Shown piece by piece: positions 59,040 to 64,000 of a stretch of DNA of 64,000 nt. The DNA lies in the NCBI RefSeq assembly GCF_039889165.1, contig NZ_JAYMYY010000001.1, forward strand, positions 372,001-436,000, in the 5' to 3' direction. Under the pieces are notes generated by a model that worked only from the letters and a program-made list of their open reading frames with translations, had not been told where the DNA came from and did no database searches. This stretch comes from Pseudocitrobacter cyperus. Lineage in GTDB: Bacteria > Pseudomonadota > Gammaproteobacteria > Enterobacterales > Enterobacteriaceae. Position numbers and translations under genes: made by a program. Every line of letters starts with the position of its first letter. The stretch's first letter is position 1.

Positions 59040-59049
59040 TACAGCGTGC

Positions 59050-59622
59050 TCAATCCAGCGCTCTTACCCGTTTTCCACTGGTGACAAATGTTCCTGCGCC
59101 GAGATGATGCAGAGTATTGCGTTTGTCATCGTCAAACAGCCATCGCCCCTCGCTAAACGCATTGCCATCCGCAGCCGCTGAGACCACTTCGCCAAAGAGT
59201 GTGTCGTATTTTTCGGCGGCGGCATGTTCTGGTAACAGACGGCACTCCATCCATGCCAGACATTTCTCCTCAATCACCGGCAGCCCCAGCACCGGGCCGT
59301 TAATGGCAGGAATGCCGTAGCTATTGAATTTATCCTCGTCGCGCCCGGAAATACTGCCAACGGCGTATGTCCAGTTGGTGGCGGCAACGCCGGGAACCAC
59401 AATTCCAAATGCGCCGTTATGTTCGATCAACTCGCGCGACCAGGTGCTTTTATCCACCACAATCGCAATACGCGGAGGATCAAATTCAACGGGCATGGAC
59501 CAGGCGGCTGCCATCACGTTGCGTCGTCCGCTCTTTTCGTCTTTGCTGGTGATAAGGATCGTCGGGCCATGGTTCAGCAAACGGCTGGCGTGTCTTAGTT
59601 CAACAGGGCGGAAATGACTCAT
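59050..59622 (-). CDS. yddH: YddH, flavin reductase-like FMN-binding protein
   Basis: A 190-residue member of the flavin reductase-like split-barrel family (flavoredoxin type). The N terminus RPVELRHASRLLNHGPTILIT (given as RPVELRHASRLLNHGP and TILIT) and NVMAAAWSMPVEFDPPRIA are the FMN-binding parts. The ATG at 59622 is chosen to match the E. coli YddH start region; the open 42 codons before it are not supported. A substrate cannot be named. It is divergent from nhoA. Confidence 0.87.
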   Translation of the reverse strand: MSHFRPVELRHASRLLNHGPTILITSKDEKSGRRNVMAAAWSMPVEFDPPRIAIVVDKSTWSRELIEHNGAFGIVVPGVAATNWTYAVGSISGRDEDKFNSYGIPAINGPVLGLPVIEEKCLAWMECRLLPEHAAAEKYDTLFGEVVSAAADGNAFSEGRWLFDDDKRNTLHHLGAGTFVTSGKRVRALD

Positions 59623-59790
59623 TGGATATCCAGTTAAGCAGTTGTACATCATAATATTAATGTCGCATCCCGGCCATAAAGCAAGTATGTGCAACGCCAA
59701 TGCTGGCATTGCCAAACTTACCGCACAAAAACGCCAATAGCAGGGCAAAAATGGGTTATAAGTACTGCACCGAAATGAAAGGAATGAATT

Positions 59791-60636
59791 ATGACGCCAT
59801 TTTTACACGCCTATTTCACCCGTATTGGCTGGGAAGGTATGCCTGAACCCACCGTCGATACGTTGCGTAAACTGCATTTGCTGCACAACGGAGCCATTCC
59901 TTTCGAGAACCTTGATGTACTGCTGCCCCGAGAAATACAGCTTGACGATCAGTCGTTGCAGGACAAGCTGGTGACAGCCCGTCGCGGCGGATATTGCTTT
60001 GAGCAAAACGGCCTGCTGGAGCGTGCGCTGCATGAACTTGGCTATACCGTTCGCAGTTTGTTAGGCCGCGTGGTGCTGGCGAATCCACCGCAGTTGCCGC
60101 CGCGAACGCATCGCCTTTTGTTGGTGGATGTAGAAGGGGAACGCTGGATAGCGGATGTCGGCTTTGGGGGACAGACGCTCACTGCGCCGATTCGTTTGCA
60201 GGCCGATCTTGAGCAGACTACGCCACATGGCGATTACCGTTTATTACGTGAAGGAATGAACTGGACGCTGCAGTTCCGTCATCACGAGCACTGGCAGTCG
60301 ATGTATATTTTTACCCTCGATAAGCAGTATTTTGCCGATCATGTAATGGGGAATTTCTGGTCAGCACACTGGCCACAGTCGCATTTTCGTCACCATTTAT
60401 TGATGTGTCGCCATTTGCCTGAGGGGGGCAAACTCACATTAACCAACTTCAGTTTCACCCATTGGGAGAAGGGGCATGCCGTCGAGAAAACGCGGCTCGC
60501 AGATGTATCTGCTCTGTATGAAACCCTGCAGACCCGTTTTGGACTGGGTGTCGATGACCCACGTCATGGGTTCAGCGAAGCGGAACTGGCTGCGGTGATG
60601 GCGGCGTTTGATACCCATCCGGAGGCAGGGAAGTAG
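59791..60636 (+). CDS. nhoA: NhoA, arylamine N-acetyltransferase
   Basis: NhoA acetylates arylamines and N-hydroxyarylamines with acetyl-CoA. The catalytic triad falls at the family positions: Cys69 (RRGGYCFEQN), His107 (PPRTHRLLL) and Asp122 (WIADVGFGG). The 281-residue length equals the E. coli protein. AAGGA precedes the ATG. It converges on narV, with a REP-like hairpin between them. Confidence 0.95.
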   Translation: MTPFLHAYFTRIGWEGMPEPTVDTLRKLHLLHNGAIPFENLDVLLPREIQLDDQSLQDKLVTARRGGYCFEQNGLLERALHELGYTVRSLLGRVVLANPPQLPPRTHRLLLVDVEGERWIADVGFGGQTLTAPIRLQADLEQTTPHGDYRLLREGMNWTLQFRHHEHWQSMYIFTLDKQYFADHVMGNFWSAHWPQSHFRHHLLMCRHLPEGGKLTLTNFSFTHWEKGHAVEKTRLADVSALYETLQTRFGLGVDDPRHGFSEAELAAVMAAFDTHPEAGK

Positions 60637-60666
60637 GTAGCAAAGGGGATTTGAGCCGAAAGAGGA

Positions 60667-60691
60667 GCCCGGTACGCTTGCGCTACCGGGC
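60667..60691. repeat. REP-like palindrome between nhoA and narV
   Basis: GCCCGGTA (60667-60674) pairs with TACCGGGC (60684-60691). The outer stem is identical to that between ydgJ and add (4372-4397), and both are followed by an AATTT tract. Confidence 0.75.
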
Positions 60692-60699
60692 AGAATTTA

Positions 60700-61380
60700 T
60701 CAGCGCCGCGATCTCACAATCTGATAGCGTCGCGTCACATACTCAATCGGTGCGCTCCAGACATGTACCAGACGGGTGAACGGGAACAGCAGGAAGATGG
60801 TCATTCCCAGCACTAGGTGCATACGGTAGATAAACGCCACGCCGTCCAGGTGCGCCGATGCGCCGCCCTGGAAGGTGACTACCGACTGCGCCCAGCCGAC
60901 CAGCTTCAGCATTTCGCTGCCGTCCGGGTGTTGTGCGGAGAAGGGAATGGTCGTCAGGCCGAGGATGCACTGCAACAGCAGAATGCTGAGGATCAGAATA
61001 TCTGCCGTACTGGACGTTGCTCTCACGCGTGGGTTGGTGAGACGGCGCACCAGTAGACCCGCACCGCCCACCAGCGTCAGTACGCCGCAGACGCCGCCGA
61101 GGATCATCGCCATTTGCTGTTTTACGGCAATCGGCAGGAACCAGGCGTACATCCAGTGGGGCGTCAGCATGCCGAACAGGTGGCCGAAGAAGATCCCCAG
61201 AATCCCGACGTGAAATAAATTCGACCACAGCACCATGCCGCGCTTGTCGAGCATCTGGCTGGATGAGGCGCGCCACGTATACTGGCCATAGTCATAGCGT
61301 ACCCAACTGCCGAGTAAAAATACTGTGCCGCAAATATAGGGGTAAATGTCATAGAAAAAGACATTGAGAAACTGGATCAT
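60700..61380 (-). CDS. narV: NarV, nitrate reductase Z cytochrome b (gamma) subunit
   Basis: NarV anchors nitrate reductase Z in the membrane and passes electrons from quinol to NarY. The 226-residue protein has five membrane helices (about 5-25, 50-70, 88-108, 126-146 and 185-205) with heme-ligand His residues (for example LFHVGILGIFFGHLFG, and RMHLVLGM). The sequence and length are those of NarI/NarV; naming as V follows the location next to nhoA, as in E. coli. It overlaps narW by 4 bp. Confidence 0.93.
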   Translation of the reverse strand: MIQFLNVFFYDIYPYICGTVFLLGSWVRYDYGQYTWRASSSQMLDKRGMVLWSNLFHVGILGIFFGHLFGMLTPHWMYAWFLPIAVKQQMAMILGGVCGVLTLVGGAGLLVRRLTNPRVRATSSTADILILSILLLQCILGLTTIPFSAQHPDGSEMLKLVGWAQSVVTFQGGASAHLDGVAFIYRMHLVLGMTIFLLFPFTRLVHVWSAPIEYVTRRYQIVRSRR

Positions 61381-62072
61381 TTCGGGCCTCCGGCACGGAC
61401 GTCTACGTACTGCGGCGCGACGTCCTGGCTAAAGCGTCGTTGATAGCTTTGCAGTGGGGAACTGTCACAGGCGGTGGCATTATCTTCGATAAATTTCACC
61501 TGTTCCTCTTCCCACACCGCATCAAGCGCCTGGCGGGTGTCGTCTCTGGGTTCAGCCGAAACCTGTTTCGTGACACTGTCACTTGAAAGCGCGGTATTGG
61601 CGATGATCAACAGTGCGTCAAAAATCTGATACCACGGGGCTTCACGCTGCTTCAGCCTGCCACCCAGCAGCGCCAGGATTGGCGCCACGTTTTGTAATCC
61701 ATCCTGCGCATCGTGCGGCGGCAGAATACTGAGGTATTCCAGATAGAGCGGAAGATAATCCGGCAGTTCGCGGCAGTCGATTTGCAACCCGGCTTTTTCA
61801 TACTGGGCCATTAAATCGACCATCGCCTGGCCACGGTCGCGCGACTCGGCGTGAACGTGTTCAAACAGCAACAGCGAGGTGGCGCGCCCGCGTTCAAAAA
61901 ATTCACACCACTCAGCCTGTTTATCCAGCAGCGGCGTGTTCAGATGTTGCACCACGAAGGGCAGCAGCATCGGCGCATCGCGCTCAACCAGTTCAATGAG
62001 CTCGTCGCGATTCTCCCAGCATACTTCATCAGGATATTCCAGCAGCAGGCCAATCACTTTCAGGATTTGCAT
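61377..62072 (-). CDS. narW: NarW, nitrate reductase Z assembly chaperone
   Basis: A 231-residue NarJ-family chaperone that helps insert the molybdenum cofactor into the alpha subunit. All-helical protein with LLEYPDEVCWENRDELIELV at the start (cut: LLEYPDEVCWENR / DELIELV) and the DYLPLYLEYLS motif (about residues 104-114). It starts on the last base of the narY stop (TAATG arrangement) and overlaps narV, so the operon is translationally coupled. Confidence 0.93.
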   Translation of the reverse strand: MQILKVIGLLLEYPDEVCWENRDELIELVERDAPMLLPFVVQHLNTPLLDKQAEWCEFFERGRATSLLLFEHVHAESRDRGQAMVDLMAQYEKAGLQIDCRELPDYLPLYLEYLSILPPHDAQDGLQNVAPILALLGGRLKQREAPWYQIFDALLIIANTALSSDSVTKQVSAEPRDDTRQALDAVWEEEQVKFIEDNATACDSSPLQSYQRRFSQDVAPQYVDVRAGGPK

Positions 62073-63613
62073 TATTCGCCTCCTCCTGCATCCACCGCGT
62101 CAATGTTGATGGCATCGATTCGCTGGCTGTTGAACAGATTAAATTTAGTATCGGAACCGTGGCAGCCATCGCCAAAGGTGAAGCCGCAGCCGTTACGTTC
62201 CGGGAAGGCGTCGTGCGCCATTTCACGGTGGCTGGTGGGGATCACAAAGCGATCTTCGTAGTTAGCAATTGCCAGATAGCGGTACATCTCTTCGACCTGT
62301 TCCACGCTCAGGCCGACTTCCTCCAGCGCGCGGGTATCGGTAACGCCTTCCACGGTTTGCGAACGTTTGTAGTGACGCATCGCCATCATGCGTTTCAGTG
62401 CCCGCAAAACCGGGCCGGTATCGCCGGCGCTGAGCATATTAGCGAGATACTGTACCGGAATGCGCAGGCTCTCAACCGCCGGTAATACGCCGCCGTTGCG
62501 CGGCAGGCCGCCGGCATCGGCAACGGACTGGATCGGTGACAGAGGCGGCACATACCAGACCATCGGCAGGGTGCGATATTCCGGGTGCAGAGGCAGCGCC
62601 AGTTTCCAGTCCATCGCCATTTTATAGACCGGTGAACGCTGGGCGGCTTCAATAACGTTTTGAGGAATGCCCTGTTTCAGCGCCTCTTCAATGACAGCCG
62701 GGTCGTTCGGGTTGAGGAACACATCGCACTGACGTTCATAGAGATCCGTTTCATGTTCGGTGCTGGCTGCTTCTTCAATTCTGTCGGCGTCATAAAGCAG
62801 TACGCCAAGATAACGGATACGCCCGACACAGGTTTCTGAACAGACGGTAGGCTGCCCGGATTCAATTCGCGGATAGCAGAAAATGCATTTCTCCGATTTA
62901 CCGCTCTTCCAGTTGAAGTAGATTTTTTTGTATGGACAGCCGCTGATGCACATACGCCAGCCGCGGCATTTATCCTGATCTATCAGCACGATACCGTCTT
63001 CTTCGCGTTTGTAGATGGCGCCGCTCGGACAGGTGGCGACGCAGCTTGGGTTGAGGCAGTGCTCGCAAAGGCGCGGCAGGTACATCATGAAGGTGTTTTC
63101 GAATGCGCCGTACATCTCTTTTTGCATCGACTCGAAGTTGCGATCGTGGGCGCGTTTATCAAATTCGCCGCCGAGCAACTCCTCCCAGTTCGGGCCCCAT
63201 TCGATTTTATTCATGCGTTTGCCGCTAATCAGCGAGCGCGGGCGGGCGGTGGGCAGGTGTTTGCCTTCCGGTGCGTTATGCAGGCTCTGATAATCGTAGG
63301 TAAACGGTTCATAATATTCATCAATACCCGGCAGCACCGGGTTGGCGAAGATTTTCGACAGCAGCCCAAGTTTGCTGCCGAGACGCGGCGTCAGTTTTCC
63401 GCTGATCCCGCGAATCCAACCGCCTTGCCACTGCTCCTGATCTTCCCAGTTTTTGGGATAGCCAATGCCTGGCTTGGTCTCGACGTTGTTAAACCACGCG
63501 TACTCCATGCCTTCGCGGCTACTCCAGACGTTTTTGCAGGTCACCGAGCAGGTATGACAGCCGATGCATTTATCAAGATTCAGTACCATCCCAACTTGCG
63601 AACGTATTTTCAT
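62072..63613 (-). CDS. narY: NarY, nitrate reductase Z iron-sulfur (beta) subunit
   Basis: The 513-residue beta subunit transfers electrons through four iron-sulfur clusters to NarZ. Cysteine groups are seen at CIGCHTCSVTC (about residues 16-26), CEHCLNPSCVATCP (184-197), CRGWRMCISGCP (217-228, with Trp replacing one Cys, as in the [3Fe-4S] cluster of this family) and CIFCYPRIESGQPTVCSETC (about 244-263). The sequence is near identical in plan to NarH/NarY. The start overlaps the end of narZ by 4 bp. Confidence 0.95.
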   Translation of the reverse strand: MKIRSQVGMVLNLDKCIGCHTCSVTCKNVWSSREGMEYAWFNNVETKPGIGYPKNWEDQEQWQGGWIRGISGKLTPRLGSKLGLLSKIFANPVLPGIDEYYEPFTYDYQSLHNAPEGKHLPTARPRSLISGKRMNKIEWGPNWEELLGGEFDKRAHDRNFESMQKEMYGAFENTFMMYLPRLCEHCLNPSCVATCPSGAIYKREEDGIVLIDQDKCRGWRMCISGCPYKKIYFNWKSGKSEKCIFCYPRIESGQPTVCSETCVGRIRYLGVLLYDADRIEEAASTEHETDLYERQCDVFLNPNDPAVIEEALKQGIPQNVIEAAQRSPVYKMAMDWKLALPLHPEYRTLPMVWYVPPLSPIQSVADAGGLPRNGGVLPAVESLRIPVQYLANMLSAGDTGPVLRALKRMMAMRHYKRSQTVEGVTDTRALEEVGLSVEQVEEMYRYLAIANYEDRFVIPTSHREMAHDAFPERNGCGFTFGDGCHGSDTKFNLFNSQRIDAINIDAVDAGGGE

Positions 63614-64000
63614 TTTTTCGCCTCCTGTACCTGGTCGTTACCTTCACCATCCAGCCAGTCAATATTTTTCATTTTGCGGATCATGATGAACTCATCGCGG
63701 TTCGAGCCGACCGTACCGTAATAGTTAAAGCCGTAGGCGAGTTGCGCGTAGCCGCCAATCATGTGGGTGGGTTTCGGGCAGACGCGGGTAACGGAGTTAT
63801 GGATACCGCCTCGCAAACCGGTCACTTCTGAGCCTGGAATGTTCATAATGCGCTCCTGAGCGTGATACATCATGGTCATGCCCGGCGGGATACGCTGGCT
63901 TACCACCGCACGCGCGGTGAGTGCGCCGTTGGCGTTAAAGGCTTCGATCCAGTCGTTATCCACAATTCCCAGCTCTTTGGCATCCGTTTCGCTGATCCAC
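63610..64000 (-). CDS. narZ: NarZ, nitrate reductase Z alpha subunit (partial, 5' end outside the window)
   Basis: The last 129 residues of the molybdopterin-containing catalytic subunit. The frame is open through the right edge of the window (WISETDAKELGIVDNDWIE precedes the visible internal Met). TARAVVSQRIPPGMTMMYHAQER (shown as TARAVVSQRIPPG and MTMMYHAQER) and GSNRDEFIMIRKM are typical of the NarG/NarZ C-terminal domain. The missing part, including the catalytic Asp and the first Fe-S cluster, lies to the right. Confidence 0.95.
   Translation of the reverse strand, partial: WISETDAKELGIVDNDWIEAFNANGALTARAVVSQRIPPGMTMMYHAQERIMNIPGSEVTGLRGGIHNSVTRVCPKPTHMIGGYAQLAYGFNYYGTVGSNRDEFIMIRKMKNIDWLDGEGNDQVQEAKK

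Noticed and set aside
1..64000. CRISPR arrays, tRNA/rRNA genes, prophage or integrase genes
   Set aside because: None seen. No regularly spaced repeats, no cloverleaf candidates, and no phage structural or integrase genes anywhere in the window.

Overview
The window is about 64 kb of chromosome from a member of the Enterobacteriaceae. Almost every gene has a close relative in E. coli or Salmonella that I recognise from its protein sequence: rsxA, ydgK, cnu, blr, add, malXY/malI, manA, fumA, fumC, tus, rstAB, folM, pntAB, uspE, fnr, ogt, smrA, pqqU (yncD), yncE, ansP, pptA, nhoA and narVWY/narZ. It is neither E. coli K-12 nor a simple relative of it. pntB is next to uspE-fnr-ogt, whereas these loci are far apart in K-12. 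The uid and abg operons are missing from their K-12 positions. A pca (beta-ketoadipate) cluster and srfABC are present. Genus is left open (Enterobacter, Lelliottia, Kluyvera, Citrobacter or Klebsiella-like). tus and a near-perfect Ter site place the window in the replication terminus.

Layout. 1-9.5 kb: rsxA (cut by the window edge), ydgK, cnu, a GH1 6-phospho-beta-glucosidase, the tiny gene blr, ydgJ, add, then malY-malX facing malI across an intergenic region with two mirror-image MalI operators and a CRP site. 9.5-17 kb: ydgA, manA, fumA, fumC and tus. Between fumA and fumC a 417-bp element with IS4-like inverted ends and a 12-bp target duplication has split the fumA terminator. 17-26.4 kb: rstBA, ydgC, folM, ydgI, ydgH, pntAB. 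26.4-32.2 kb: a 62-aa unknown, uspE, a 24-aa membrane peptide, a MetE-core methionine synthase with possible MetJ boxes, a chloroperoxidase-type hydrolase, a REP pair, fnr, ogt.

32.5-39.2 kb: smrA, then an IclR regulator (PcaR type) facing pcaIJFBDC. Three sequences matching the PcaR operator lie between them. The genes cover conversion of 3-carboxymuconate to succinyl-CoA plus acetyl-CoA; protocatechuate dioxygenase (pcaGH) is not in the window. 39.2-40.8 kb: a small-protein cluster with two tandem ortT (GhoT-type membrane toxin) paralogues, yncL, a small secreted protein and a perfect FNR box before the second ortT. 40.8-47.2 kb: srfABC, which on my reading is a membrane-anchored protein, an Hsp70/actin-fold ATPase and a degenerate P-loop protein in one tight operon. 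It is the best candidate here for a poorly described system.

47.4-64 kb: an orphan DppA-like binding protein with ydcY, ydcZ-mnaT facing a cupin XRE regulator, an McbR-like GntR regulator, the PQQ receptor pqqU facing yncE (with a possible Fur box and a 15-codon ORF between them), ansP, several small or secreted unknowns, pptA, a flavin reductase, nhoA, and the nitrate reductase Z operon narZYWV running off the right edge. I see no tRNA, rRNA, CRISPR array or prophage.
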